Part shown: positions 53,512 to 63,999 of the stretch, piece by piece
How positions within the stretch are numbered: the first letter of the stretch is position 1
Layout: each line of letters begins with the position of its first letter
Assembly (NCBI GenBank): GCA_028293125.1
Contig: JAQGPJ010000058.1
Location: forward strand, 1-64,000
DNA: 64,000 bases
Reading direction: 5' to 3'
Origin: Verrucomicrobiales bacterium
Lineage (GTDB): Bacteria > Verrucomicrobiota > Verrucomicrobiia > Verrucomicrobiales > V1-33
Translations under genes and position numbers: made by a program
Notes under the pieces: generated by a model
Databases searched by the model: none
Told to the model about the DNA's origin: nothing
The model's input: only the letters and a program-made list of their open reading frames with translations

Positions 53512-54015
53512 TCATCGGAAGAGTTCTGAAGCTCCTGCAGGCCCGGCTCCTTTTGCAGCATCACTCCATGCTGATTCAGTATCCAGCTCCAACTCTGCAC
53601 GGGCGGCGGCACGGATACGCTCCATCTCCTCCAACGGCCACGGGCTTTTGGCTTCAAACGCCCACACGGTCCCCGGCCAGGCGGAGTCCCCTTCGCGGCG
53701 GCCCACGATGTGGATATGCATCTGGCGCACCTGATTGCCGATGCAGGCCACATTGAGCTTGTCAGGACGGAATTGGGCGGACACAAATTCCGAAACCCGG
53801 CGCACGAGTTCCATCACCTGCCGGAAGCGGTCCGGATCCAGCTGGTGCAGGTCCTCCACGCCCTCCGGAACCTCGGGCACGATGAGGATCCAAGGGAAAA
53901 GGGCATTGTCCTTCAGCAGCAGCCGGCAGTCCTGCCGCCGTCCCAGCCAGTGGGAGCCGGCGGCCAGCCGGGGATGAAGGGTGAAGGTGGCAGGCCGGGG
54001 GTGGGAATCAGACAT
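53512..54015 (-). CDS. HIT-family protein
   Basis: The roughly 167-residue protein from the ATG at 54015 has the HIT-like signature QMHIHIVGR (H100, H102) followed by GDSAWPGTVWAFE, matching the HIT proteins seen in proteobacteria with QLHIHVIAR-x(3)-AWPGPVW. HIT hydrolases cleave nucleotide phosphate bonds such as dinucleoside polyphosphates. The motif has two clear histidines with hydrophobic spacing rather than the textbook three, so activity may vary. The longer frame to 54081 crosses a repeat unit and is disfavoured. It converges on the FHA gene with 19 bases between stops. Confidence 0.82.
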   Translation of the reverse strand: MSDSHPRPATFTLHPRLAAGSHWLGRRQDCRLLLKDNALFPWILIVPEVPEGVEDLHQLDPDRFRQVMELVRRVSEFVSAQFRPDKLNVACIGNQVRQMHIHIVGRREGDSAWPGTVWAFEAKSPWPLEEMERIRAAARAELELDTESAWSDAAKGAGPAGASELFR

Positions 54016-54063
54016 GGAAGGGCACTGGACCATCGGGCATGGCTGGGCGCAAAAGGGAAGCTG

Positions 54064-54090
54064 ATGGACTGAATGGACCAAGTGAACTGA
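54064..54090. repeat. 9-base repeat array near the HIT gene start
   Basis: Three adjacent 9-base units ATGGACTGA (54064-54072), ATGGACCAA (54073-54081) and GTGAACTGA (54082-54090) lie just upstream of the HIT gene and before the propeller-like gene on the other strand. They match the GTGGACTGA units at 47043-47060 and 38035-38061. Confidence 0.65.
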
Positions 54091-54165
54091 AAAGCTGGTT
54101 TTGGCCGGACACTCCGCGTTTTCAGACGAAAAGTCCTGCTCTCCTGTCCGTTACCGGAGTTTGCC

Positions 54166-55566
54166 ATGCCTTTCCGTGCCCGTTTTTCACTGCTCCGTTT
54201 TGGTTTCCGGCTGCTGCCGGCAGTTCTGCTTTCCACCTCCGCATGGGCGGTGGAGCCATGCCGCATTACGGTGGTGGACCGGGAGAACGGCTGGCCGGTT
54301 CCCTTGGTGGAGCTGCGGACCACGCACGGACTGCGGTATGTGACGGACAACGCGGGGGTCATCGCCTTCGACGCGCCGGAGTTGATGGGCCGGCAGACAT
54401 GGTTTGAGGTTATTGGCCACGGCTATGGGGTGCCGAAGGACGGTTTCGGGCTGAAGGGGGTGCGGCTGACCCCGCGCCCCGGTGGATCGGAGAAGGTGGA
54501 GGTCACGCGGAGCAACCTGGCGCTGCGCCTGGGCCGCCTGACGGGCGGAGGGCTTTTCGCGGAGAGTCAGAAACTGGGGGAGGAAACCGGATGGAGGGAA
54601 TCAGGGGTGCTGGGCTGCGACAGTCTGCAGATCACGGCCCACAACGGGAGAATGTTCCAGTTCTGGGGTGACACCCTGTTCGCCCACTATCCGCTGGGGG
54701 TTTTTGATATGACCGGAGCCACCACCGGGCCGGAGCCACTGAAGGCTCCGGAACCGCCGCTGCGCCCGGAGTTCGACTACTTCCGCGATGCCGGCCAGCG
54801 CCCGCGCGGCATGGTGCCCATGCCCGGGGAGGGCCCCACCTGGGCCGGCGGTCTGATCAGCGTGCCGGACCAGTCAGGCCAGGCGCGGCTGGTCTGCTCG
54901 TGGAACAAGATCAAACCGCCTCTGGAGCCTTGGCAAACCGGGCTGGCGGTGTGGAATGAGGAGAAATCGGTCTTCGATCCCCTGAAAACGCTCTGGACCA
55001 AATCCGATGAACACCCGAAGTCCCCTCCCTTTCCTGAGGGGCATGTGGTGCGCTGGACGGATGCGGAGGGCAAATCCTGGCTGCTGTTCGGCGATCCCTT
55101 TCCTTATCTGAAATGTCCGGACCGTTTTGAGGCGTGGGCCGATCCCGCCTCCTGGGAGAAAATCGACGCTCCCAAATCCCTTATAAACGCCGGCGGCGGC
55201 TCCCCGGTCAAAGTCCACCGCGGAGGGGTGGCGTGGAGTCCCTGGCGCAAGCGGTGGGTGACCGTGTTCACCCAGGACATGGGCAGCCCCTCCGCCTATG
55301 GGGAAATCTGGTATGCGGAAGCCCCCTCCCCCCTCGGCCCCTGGGGATCCGCCGTGAAAATCCTGACCCATGAGGATTACTCCTTCTACAACCCCGTCCT
55401 CCATCCGGAATTCACGCCGGAGGGCTCACCCCTCCTTTATTTCGAAGGCACCTACACCCGCACCTTCAGCGGCAACCCGCAGCCCACTCCGCGGTATGAA
55501 TACAATCAGATTCTTTACCGGCTGGATTTGGGCGTGGGAGGGCTCGCTGGGGCGGGAGGGGAGTGA
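54166..55566 (+). CDS. Secreted propeller-like protein (DUF4185/GH43-like)
   Basis: The 466-residue product has a signal peptide (1-26, LLSTSAWA) and an N-terminal carboxypeptidase regulatory-like beta domain (ITVVDRENGWPVPLVELRTT). From about residue 125 a propeller-like region follows with CDSLQITAHNGRMFQFWGDT, GPTWAGGLISVPDQSG, HRGGVAWSPWRKRWVTVFTQ and FYNPVLHPEFTPEGSPLLYF. These resemble DUF4185 or five-bladed glycoside hydrolases of the GH43/GH32 type, but no catalytic acid pair can be fixed. A secreted glycan-binding or glycan-cleaving role is possible. Its stop overlaps the start of a heptamer repeat element. Confidence 0.72.
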   Translation: MPFRARFSLLRFGFRLLPAVLLSTSAWAVEPCRITVVDRENGWPVPLVELRTTHGLRYVTDNAGVIAFDAPELMGRQTWFEVIGHGYGVPKDGFGLKGVRLTPRPGGSEKVEVTRSNLALRLGRLTGGGLFAESQKLGEETGWRESGVLGCDSLQITAHNGRMFQFWGDTLFAHYPLGVFDMTGATTGPEPLKAPEPPLRPEFDYFRDAGQRPRGMVPMPGEGPTWAGGLISVPDQSGQARLVCSWNKIKPPLEPWQTGLAVWNEEKSVFDPLKTLWTKSDEHPKSPPFPEGHVVRWTDAEGKSWLLFGDPFPYLKCPDRFEAWADPASWEKIDAPKSLINAGGGSPVKVHRGGVAWSPWRKRWVTVFTQDMGSPSAYGEIWYAEAPSPLGPWGSAVKILTHEDYSFYNPVLHPEFTPEGSPLLYFEGTYTRTFSGNPQPTPRYEYNQILYRLDLGVGGLAGAGGE

Positions 55567-55703
55567 AGTTTTCAGTTTTCAGCGGCAACCGCGTAGAGCC
55601 TAGCCGTCAGGCTGAAGTTTCTGCTGGGTCGTTGAGATAGCCGGTGTGGTGAATGATCATGATGCACGTCCGAAGCCGCATTCTGAAAACCGAAAACTGA
55701 AAA
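55565..55703. repeat. Inverted heptamer-repeat element between convergent genes
   Basis: Left units AGTTTTC, AGTTTTC, AG (55567-55582) face right units CTGAAAA (55683-55689), CCGAAAA (55690-55696) and CTGAAAA (55697-55703), with a 100-base core. It fills the gap between the propeller-like gene and the convergent histidine kinase gene, and overlaps the first gene's stop. A terminator role in both directions is suggested by the paired arms and a neighbouring hairpin. Confidence 0.75.
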
Positions 55704-55705
55704 CT

Positions 55706-55721
55706 CCCCGCTCCTGCGGGG
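55706..55721 (-). terminator. Terminator hairpin after the histidine kinase
   Basis: CCCCGC and GCGGGG form a 6-base stem with a 4-base loop (TCCT). On the minus strand it is followed directly by AGTTTTCAGTTTTC, a T-rich run supplied by the neighbouring heptamer repeat. It starts 2 bases beyond the kinase stop codon. Confidence 0.55.
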
Positions 55722-55723
55722 TT

Positions 55724-56794
55724 CTATCCCTCCGGCAGCGTAAAGTAAAACTCCGCCCCACCCTCCGGGCGGGGGCTGTATCCGCAGCGTCCACCTTGCA
55801 TTTCCACCAAGGTGCGGACAATGGGAAGGCCGAAGCCGCGCGGGGCATTGGGATCATGGAGGAGGTGGAAGGGGCGGAAAAGAGCGCCCTGAGCCGTGGG
55901 AGCCACGCCTGGGCCATGGTCCCGGACGCGGAAACGGTGGGATTTCGCCTGCGGTTCCGGTATCCAGTCCAGTTCGATAACCGGGGACAGGCCTCCATGC
56001 AGCACGGCGTTGTGCAGCAGATTCCACCAGATGACCTCCAGCCAGCTTTCCACGCCTTGCACCTGCGGCCACGCGGCAGGGCGGCTGATACTGGCCTGAC
56101 GCTGGGTGATGATCCGCTCCAGCCTCATGGACGCCTCCTGCACCACGGTTCCCATGGCCACCGGCTTTTTGGGAAGCGGCTGGGCAATGGCCCTGAGCAG
56201 GTAGCTGGTGCGGGTGATGATTTTGGTGAGTTCATCCACCGAGGAGAACAGGGGCCGGACGGCGTTCATGCCGTCGGGAACGATCTCCGCCAGCATGTCC
56301 ACGGTGGCGATGACCCCGCCGAGGGGGGTGCGCAGATCATGGCTGACCCGGCGGGCCATGGTCATTAAATCCCCCCGCAGCCGCGCGTTTTCCCGCGCGG
56401 CGGTGTGCCGGGCGGCGGCGGAGCCCAGCGCCCAGGCCAGAGTCTTCACGGACCAGCCGTCCACTGGCAGGGCATCCTGCTCATTTCCGAAGCCCACCGC
56501 CGCCCATCGGGGCAGCTGGCAGGCATCCAAGGCTTCCGCGATGCCCGCCGCGCCGGGGGAACCGACAGGGAAAAGCACCATCATTTCACCCTCACCGCAC
56601 CCGCCGCCCTCCGTCTCCCGGGTTTCCATGGCACCGCTGTCATCACTGCCGCTGGGCGGCGGCGGCTGTGGGGCATCAGGAAAATTCTCCGTCTCCCTCC
56701 ATTCCGATCCTGGAAACGCGGCCTGCACAGCCTCCTGCAGGTTGCCGGGAAAAAGGTCCCGGGGGCCTACTTGAACAGCGGAGACAATACTCAT
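55724..56794 (-). CDS. Soluble histidine kinase
   Basis: The 356-residue protein from the ATG at 56794 has an uncharacterised N-terminal region of about 135 residues, then a HisKA dimerisation domain with the phospho-acceptor SHDLRTPLGG (H152). An HATPase_c domain follows with WWNLLHNAVLHGG (N box), VRDHGPGVAP (G1) and RGFGLPIVRTLVE (G2). No transmembrane helix is seen, so the sensor is cytoplasmic. The N-terminal part has a glycine/glutamate-rich linker near residues 60-75. It follows the large hybrid kinase by 124 bases on the same strand, so the two are likely co-transcribed and may share a phosphorelay. Its partner response regulator is not seen here. Confidence 0.9.
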   Translation of the reverse strand: MSIVSAVQVGPRDLFPGNLQEAVQAAFPGSEWRETENFPDAPQPPPPSGSDDSGAMETRETEGGGCGEGEMMVLFPVGSPGAAGIAEALDACQLPRWAAVGFGNEQDALPVDGWSVKTLAWALGSAAARHTAARENARLRGDLMTMARRVSHDLRTPLGGVIATVDMLAEIVPDGMNAVRPLFSSVDELTKIITRTSYLLRAIAQPLPKKPVAMGTVVQEASMRLERIITQRQASISRPAAWPQVQGVESWLEVIWWNLLHNAVLHGGLSPVIELDWIPEPQAKSHRFRVRDHGPGVAPTAQGALFRPFHLLHDPNAPRGFGLPIVRTLVEMQGGRCGYSPRPEGGAEFYFTLPEG

Positions 56795-56918
56795 CGGTTT
56801 TCTTATCGGACAGGAACGATTGGGCACAAACGGGATCCAGGGAAATGCCTGTTTGCCATTGCCTTCCAAGCCCGTCTTTGAAAACCGGTATTCTTAATGA
56901 ATTTCACCGGATTCCACC

Positions 56919-59900
56919 TCATTTTCCAGTTTTATCCTCTCTGGATTCCGGACGGCTCAGGGACTCGAGCACCTCACGGAGATCCGCGAACCGCACCGGC
57001 TTCACCAGATGGGCCACAAAACCCGCCTGGCGGCAGCGGGCAATGTCCTCCTCCATGCCGTAGCCGGTGAGCGCAATGCCCCGCAGTCCATACCGCCTGC
57101 GCAGCTCCTCCATCAGTTGCGCCCCAGTGCCATCGGGCAATCCAAGATCGGAGACCGCCCAGTCAAAGTCCCCCTGCTCCGCCGCTGCCAGGGCGTCGGC
57201 CACATTGCCGGCGGCCACCACCTGGCATCCCGCCCGCGTGAGCAGTGTCCGCAGCGCCTCCAATGTGGGGCCATGGTCCTCCACCAGCAGGAGGCGCAGG
57301 CCGGCGATGGCTGCGGAGGCCTGGGGCATCCCTCTTGGAGCGGCAGGGGAAATGGCGGACGTGGCCGGCTCCTGCGGGGAGGAAGCCAGTCCCATGGGCG
57401 GATCCTGGGCTCCGGGCAGCTCCACGGTAAAGGTGGCTCCCCGCTGCGCCCCCTCACTGAAGGCCCGGATGCGGCCGCCGTGCAGGCTGACAATGGCGCG
57501 GGCGATGGAAAGCCCCAGCCCCACCCCGCCAAAACGGTGGTCCCCTGTGGCCGCGCCCTGCTCAAAGGGCAGGAAAATGCTTTCCAGCTGCTCCGGACTG
57601 ATGCCCAGGCCACTGTCCGTGACCTCGATCCGCAGCCAGTTCTCCCCGTCCGGTCCGGACTCATCACGGGTGCGGATACCGATACGGCCATGGCGCGGCG
57701 TGAATTTGACCGCGTTGCGCAGCAGATTCCAGATGACCTGCTGGAATCGCGCGGGATCCGCCACCAGCCCGCTGCGGACCGCTTGGAAGTCGCATGTCAG
57801 ATCCAACTCCCTGAAAGTGGCCTCGTCACGGACGATCTCCACCGCCAGCCTGATCAGCGAGTGGACATCACAGGTTTCGGACCGCAGCCGCAGCTTCCCC
57901 TGGGCAATGCTGGTGAGGTCCAGCATGTCGTCGATCAGCCGGGCCTCCAGCGCGATGTTCCGCTCCATCATGCCCAGCAGCTGCCGTGCGTCCGCCGGCA
58001 GCCGGGGATCCTCCTTCAGTTCCGCGGCGGTCAGCAGCACCGGGGTCAGCGGCGTGCGCAGCTCATGGCTGAGCACCGCCAGAAATTCGTCCTTGGCCCG
58101 GCTGGCGCGCTCCGCATCGGCCTGGGCGGTTTTCAGTTCGTGGATCGCAGTGTTGGTGCCGAACCATTTCACAATTTCGCTATTTTTGCCGCGCATGGGC
58201 GCCGCCCGTGTCAGATGCCACCGGTATTCCCCATCCGAAGCGCGCCGGATACGGATCTCCACGCTGTAGCGCTCCCCTGTGGCCATGCAGTGCCGCCAGC
58301 GCTCCGCCGCCAGGGGAAGATCGTCCGGGTGCACAAACCGCGACCAGCCATTCACCCCCAGCACCTCAATGGCGCGCCCCACCCCGAAGTAGTCCAGGCA
58401 TTCCTGGTTCACATAATCGATGGCTCCGTCCGGCACCGCCGCCGTCCAGACCTGCAGGGAAACCACCTCCCCCAGCAGGCGGAACCGGTCCGCGGCATCC
58501 TCCGCCGCCAGGGCCGCCGCCTCCGCACGGCTGGTGGCGCTGATCAGCTCCGACTCCACGCGCTTGCGCTCCAGCATAGTCCAGCAGCGCTCCACCACCG
58601 TCTCCACCAGCCTCACCTCCACCTCTGTCCAGTTGCGGGGCTCCGACTGATGCACGGCCATCATAGCCCGCAGGCGCCCACTCTTCAGCAGCGGGCAGCA
58701 GATGATGGCCTGGATGCCAATAGCCTGAAACATCCCGCCGCCCTCCTCCGGGGAGATCTCGGCATTCACATGCCGCACCACCAGCGTCCGGCCGCTGCGC
58801 ATGTCCTCCTCGGCGCGGGGGCCGAAAAGGCTCAGCTCATACTCCCCGACGGTGCTTGCACAGCCGTCGGTGGAGTCCTGCAGAATACTGAAATGCCCGG
58901 TCCTGGGCTCCACCGTGGCATACGCACAGCGTGAGGCCTTCAGAAATGTCCGCAGCAGGTCCACAGTGGCGGTGAGAATATCCCCTGCGTTTTCCAAAGC
59001 GCGTGTGGACTCGCTCAGCTCATTCAGGAAAAACAATCGGCTCTCGCTCAGCTTCAGCTGGCTGGCGGACTGGTGCTTCTCTGTCACATCATGAAAAACG
59101 AGGATCCCCCCCCGCACCCGGCCATCCATGCCCCGGATGGGCGCGGCGGAATCCTCAATAGGAATCTCCCGGCCTTGGCGCGAACGCAGGACAGTGTGGT
59201 TCGCCAGGCCCACGACCTTGTTCTCACGCAGCGCCCGGCCCACCGGGTTCTCAGCCGGCTGGCCGGTGTGCTCGTTGAAAATCTCAAAAACCTCTGTCAG
59301 CGGCATGCCCTGCACCTCCGCCTGCCGCCAGCCTATCATGGTTTCCGCCACAGGATTGAGAAAAGTCACGCAGCCCTTCGAATCCGTGGCCACCACGGCG
59401 TCGCCGATGGAGTTCAGAGTCACGTGCAGTTCCTCCGCCCGCTGGCGTGCGGCGGCCAGGCTGGCCTGGTAGAATCCCTGGATTTCTTTCATCACCCGGC
59501 GTATCCAGACTGCCAAGGCCGGGATGCCGGCCAGAGCCGCGAGGGCGAATCCGCCCAGCACCAGCCCCACCACCAGCCGCAGCCGCCGGGCACGCTCCCG
59601 GTGCACCCGCCGCTCCTCCTTCAGCAGCGCGTTCAGCCGGTCGCGGGCGGCATCGAAGAGCGGCACGCCGCGGATCAGAAATTCCGGATCGCGGATGCGC
59701 TCCGTGTTTCCCCGCACACGCTTCAGCTCGGTGTCCAAAAAGGAGAACCAGGCGGCCACCGCCGGACGCAGGGCCTTCGCCTCCCAAGTCTGCGCCGGAT
59801 TGTCCACCACCATATCCTCCAGCATTTTCAGCTCCGACAGAACACCCGCGCGGTCCATCCCGCCGGCATGGCCGGCCAAGTACGTTTCATCCCCGGTCAG

Positions 59901-60173
59901 GCGGTAGCCCCGGAAGGAGGTCTGCATGCTGACCAGCCGTCTTTCAATGGAATGGCTTATGGAAATCACCTGATCCGAGTGGTCCACCCGGGCGGCGGAG
60001 CGCAGCAGGTAAAGCACCAGCCCCAGAAGGACCAGCACCGGCACCGCCAGCGACCAGGCAAACACCTGCGTGGTCCGCCGCAGGCGGAGGTTGAAGGCAC
60101 CATGGTCCTGCAAGGTATCGGAATCACTGGCCGTGGGGGCCGCTGAGGGGGCCTTGGTTTCCATCATGCTCAC
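56919..60173 (-). CDS. CHASE3-PAS-GAF-PAS hybrid histidine kinase
   Basis: The 1,084-residue hybrid kinase has a transmembrane helix near residues 38-58, a CHASE3 periplasmic sensor (about 60-190) and a second helix (205-228). A PAS domain (245-365), a GAF-like domain (385-545) and a second PAS (565-680) follow. HisKA has SHELRTPLTP (H703). HATPase_c has NLLRNAVKFTP and VTDSGLGIS with FGGVGLGLSIA. The REC domain (about 955-1072) has phospho-acceptor D1009 in SDLGLPDGT. It should sense an envelope signal and relay phosphate through its own REC domain. It precedes the smaller kinase, and no DNA-binding response regulator or Hpt protein is seen in this window. Confidence 0.93.
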   Translation of the reverse strand: MSMMETKAPSAAPTASDSDTLQDHGAFNLRLRRTTQVFAWSLAVPVLVLLGLVLYLLRSAARVDHSDQVISISHSIERRLVSMQTSFRGYRLTGDETYLAGHAGGMDRAGVLSELKMLEDMVVDNPAQTWEAKALRPAVAAWFSFLDTELKRVRGNTERIRDPEFLIRGVPLFDAARDRLNALLKEERRVHRERARRLRLVVGLVLGGFALAALAGIPALAVWIRRVMKEIQGFYQASLAAARQRAEELHVTLNSIGDAVVATDSKGCVTFLNPVAETMIGWRQAEVQGMPLTEVFEIFNEHTGQPAENPVGRALRENKVVGLANHTVLRSRQGREIPIEDSAAPIRGMDGRVRGGILVFHDVTEKHQSASQLKLSESRLFFLNELSESTRALENAGDILTATVDLLRTFLKASRCAYATVEPRTGHFSILQDSTDGCASTVGEYELSLFGPRAEEDMRSGRTLVVRHVNAEISPEEGGGMFQAIGIQAIICCPLLKSGRLRAMMAVHQSEPRNWTEVEVRLVETVVERCWTMLERKRVESELISATSRAEAAALAAEDAADRFRLLGEVVSLQVWTAAVPDGAIDYVNQECLDYFGVGRAIEVLGVNGWSRFVHPDDLPLAAERWRHCMATGERYSVEIRIRRASDGEYRWHLTRAAPMRGKNSEIVKWFGTNTAIHELKTAQADAERASRAKDEFLAVLSHELRTPLTPVLLTAAELKEDPRLPADARQLLGMMERNIALEARLIDDMLDLTSIAQGKLRLRSETCDVHSLIRLAVEIVRDEATFRELDLTCDFQAVRSGLVADPARFQQVIWNLLRNAVKFTPRHGRIGIRTRDESGPDGENWLRIEVTDSGLGISPEQLESIFLPFEQGAATGDHRFGGVGLGLSIARAIVSLHGGRIRAFSEGAQRGATFTVELPGAQDPPMGLASSPQEPATSAISPAAPRGMPQASAAIAGLRLLLVEDHGPTLEALRTLLTRAGCQVVAAGNVADALAAAEQGDFDWAVSDLGLPDGTGAQLMEELRRRYGLRGIALTGYGMEEDIARCRQAGFVAHLVKPVRFADLREVLESLSRPESREDKTGK

Positions 60174-60336
60174 TTTCAGGACGATGCCATCTTCGCAGTG
60201 ATCAATCCCCTGTCCGGCAACGGTGGCAAAGAAAAAGTGGTGTTTATAGGATAAAAAGGATTTTCAAACGACGGGCCTGACAAGTGAACCGCCCTCCGCT
60301 CTTGCCCCGCGCCGCTTTTTCGCCGATGCTTCCCCG

Positions 60337-62649
60337 ATGCGCCCCGCCCTTCCCGTTCTCCTTCTGGCCGCCACCGTCCGCACCGGATTCACAGCGGGCG
60401 CGGAAACCCCGTCCCCACCCCCCACCGTGAACCCTGCTGCCGCTTCCCCAGTCCCGGGCTCTCCGCCTGATCCCGCTCCGGCTCCAAGCCCAGGCCCGAA
60501 GCACACCAACCGGCTGGCCCTGGAGAAGTCACCCTACCTGCTCCAGCACGCGCACAATCCCGTGGACTGGTACCCCTGGGGGGATGAGGCTTTCGCCAAA
60601 GCCAAAGCCGAAGGCAAACCCATCCTGCTGAGCATCGGCTACAGCACCTGCCACTGGTGCCACGTCATGGAGCGCGAGTCCTTTGAGGATGAGGAGGTGG
60701 GGAAATTTCTGAAGGAACATTTTGTCGCCATCAAACTCGACCGCGAGGAGCGGCCGGATGTGGACCAGATCTACATGACCGCCATGCAGGCGATGGGGCT
60801 GGGCGGCGGATGGCCCCTGAATGTCTTCCTGACTCCGGACCGGCAGCCTTTTTATGGCGGCACCTACTTCCCGCCCGACGGGCGCGGTGGCAGACCCGGA
60901 TTTCTGAGCGTGCTGCGCCGGATTTCAGAGCTGTGGACGGAGAATCCCGGCAAGGTCCAGGACAATGCCCGCGAGCTTTCCCAACAGCTTCAGGCGCACA
61001 TGGCCCAGGAAAGCGCCGGAGACCCCTCCGCCGCGCCTTTGACAGGGGAACCGGTGGTCCAGGCGGCCCTCGGGTTCTCCGCCAACTTCGACGGGGAATA
61101 CGGCGGATTCGGCGGCGCGCCGAAGTTTCCCCAGCCCAAAATTCCCAGTCTGATCCTCCAGGCCGCCGTCCGGACAGGCAACAAGGATCTGAAAAATCAG
61201 GTCCTGTTCACCTGCAGCCGCATGGCCGCCGGCGGCATCCGGGACCAACTGGGCGGCGGCTTCGCACGCTATTCCGTGGATGCCCGCTGGCTGGTGCCGC
61301 ATTTCGAGAAAATGCTTTATGACAACGCCGGGCTGCTCGACCTCTATCTGGATGCCGGACTGGCCAGCGGCGATGCGGAGTATCCCGCCGTGGCACGGGA
61401 TATTGTGCGTTATCTGCTGCGGGACATGACCCATCCGGAGGGCGGCTTTTACTCCGCCGAGGATGCCGACAGCGAGGGCCAGGAAGGCAAGTTTTACTGC
61501 TTCACCAAAGCGGAGATGGAATCTCTGCTAACTCCGGAGGAGGAGGCCCTCGCCGTCATCTGGTTCGGTGTGACCAAAGAGGGGAATTTTGTGGACCACA
61601 GCCACCCGCAGCCGCTGCCGGGTCTGAATGTGCTGAGCATTGCGGATCCCAACCGCCGGCTGACAAAGGCGGAGTCCGGATTGTTGGAATCGGCCAAAGC
61701 CAAACTCTTCGCGGCGCGGGAAAAGCGGGTGCGCCCGCATCTGGACGATAAAATCCTGACCTCGTGGAACGGTCTCATGGTGGGGGCCCTGGCGCGGGCC
61801 GGCGTGGTGCTGGGTGAGGAGGCGTGGGTGGAGGCGGCGCGGAAAAACTTCCGGTTTGTGGTCAAAGAGCTGTGGGACCCCGCCACCAAAACCCTTTACC
61901 ACCGCTGGCGCGACGGCGGGCGGGACAGCGCCCAGCTGCTGAACGCCTACGCCTTCTATCTGAAGGGTGCCATCGACCTTTATCAGGCCACCCTGGACCC
62001 GGAGGTGCTCAGCTTCTGCACCGCCCTGGCGGAGGGCATGATCTCGCGCTTTTACGATGAAAAAGCCGGCGGATTCCACACCAGCGCCGGCGACGCCAGT
62101 CTGCTGTTCCGCGCCAAGGACGACTACGACGGCGCCGAGCCTGGCGGCAACAGCACGGCGGTGTTCGCCCTGCTGCAGCTGGCGGCCATCACGGACAACA
62201 AGGACTGGCGCGCGAAAGCGGAAACCACTCTGAAATTCTTCAGCCAGCGCCTGCGCGATATGCCGCAGGCACTGCCTTGGATGCTGCATGCCGTGGCCTT
62301 CGCGGATAGGGAGCCGCTGCGCGCGGTGATCGCCGGCGATCCCGCGGCGGCGGAAACCAAAGCGCTCGTAAAAGCCGCGCACTCCGTTTACCAGCCGCAC
62401 CGCATTATCCTGGGCACTGCGGGCCCCGTGGATCCGTTTGTCAAAACCTTCCCCGCCGGCAACAGCGGCGGAGAGGACAACGCCGCCAAACCCGCCCAGG
62501 CCACCGCCTACATCTGCACCGGCACCTTTTGCCGCCCGCCCACCTCCGATCCCGCCGCCGTCGCCGCCCACCTCCGCCCAGTGCCGGAGCCAGCCACTTG
62601 GGAAGCGCCAAAGGAGGACGGAAGGAAAGCGGATGGAAACGGCAAATAA
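60337..62649 (+). CDS. Secreted YyaL/SSP411-type protein (thioredoxin-like plus six-hairpin)
   Basis: The 770-residue protein begins with a signal-like stretch (1-22) and a proline-rich linker. The thioredoxin-like domain typical of the YyaL/DUF255 (Spata20) family follows: [20 protein letters not shown], the CHWC active site in [10 protein letters not shown] (C105, C108) and [19 protein letters not shown]. The C-terminal two thirds has a six-hairpin glycosidase-like fold pattern ([18 protein letters not shown], then [14 protein letters not shown]). The family is widespread, and its reaction is not firmly established, but a redox or quality-control role is likely. The signal peptide suggests export here. 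It is divergent from the hybrid kinase gene. Proline-rich tail sequence near residue 750 marks the end. Confidence 0.9.
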   Translation: MRPALPVLLLAATVRTGFTAGAETPSPPPTVNPAAASPVPGSPPDPAPAPSPGPKHTNRLALEKSPYLLQHAHNPVDWYPWGDEAFAKAKAEGKPILLSIGYSTCHWCHVMERESFEDEEVGKFLKEHFVAIKLDREERPDVDQIYMTAMQAMGLGGGWPLNVFLTPDRQPFYGGTYFPPDGRGGRPGFLSVLRRISELWTENPGKVQDNARELSQQLQAHMAQESAGDPSAAPLTGEPVVQAALGFSANFDGEYGGFGGAPKFPQPKIPSLILQAAVRTGNKDLKNQVLFTCSRMAAGGIRDQLGGGFARYSVDARWLVPHFEKMLYDNAGLLDLYLDAGLASGDAEYPAVARDIVRYLLRDMTHPEGGFYSAEDADSEGQEGKFYCFTKAEMESLLTPEEEALAVIWFGVTKEGNFVDHSHPQPLPGLNVLSIADPNRRLTKAESGLLESAKAKLFAAREKRVRPHLDDKILTSWNGLMVGALARAGVVLGEEAWVEAARKNFRFVVKELWDPATKTLYHRWRDGGRDSAQLLNAYAFYLKGAIDLYQATLDPEVLSFCTALAEGMISRFYDEKAGGFHTSAGDASLLFRAKDDYDGAEPGGNSTAVFALLQLAAITDNKDWRAKAETTLKFFSQRLRDMPQALPWMLHAVAFADREPLRAVIAGDPAAAETKALVKAAHSVYQPHRIILGTAGPVDPFVKTFPAGNSGGEDNAAKPAQATAYICTGTFCRPPTSDPAAVAAHLRPVPEPATWEAPKEDGRKADGNGK

Positions 62650-62811
62650 TCCACCTGCCATCACGCGGGCAGCAGCGCATCAGGCAACCCTGTCCAGCGG
62701 CCCGCGCGGGGCGGCATCCCCACCAACCGCGCATCCTGCCCGCCAGCGCGGGGCATCAGGCGGCAAAACCACCCCATGCCCCGCACTGGCGAAAAATCCA
62801 ATTCCTGCCCC

Positions 62812-62834
62812 CTGAAAACTGAAAACTGAAAACT
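62812..62834. repeat. CTGAAAA heptamer array at the dehydrogenase 3' end
   Basis: Three perfect tandem CTGAAAA units (62812-62818, 62819-62825 and 62826-62832) lie just past the stop of the minus-strand dehydrogenase. On that strand they read as a T-rich run (AGTTTTCAGTTTTCAG), so they could assist termination. No facing arm was found. Confidence 0.75.
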
Positions 62835-62838
62835 TTCC

Positions 62839-63999
<1,161 letters not shown>

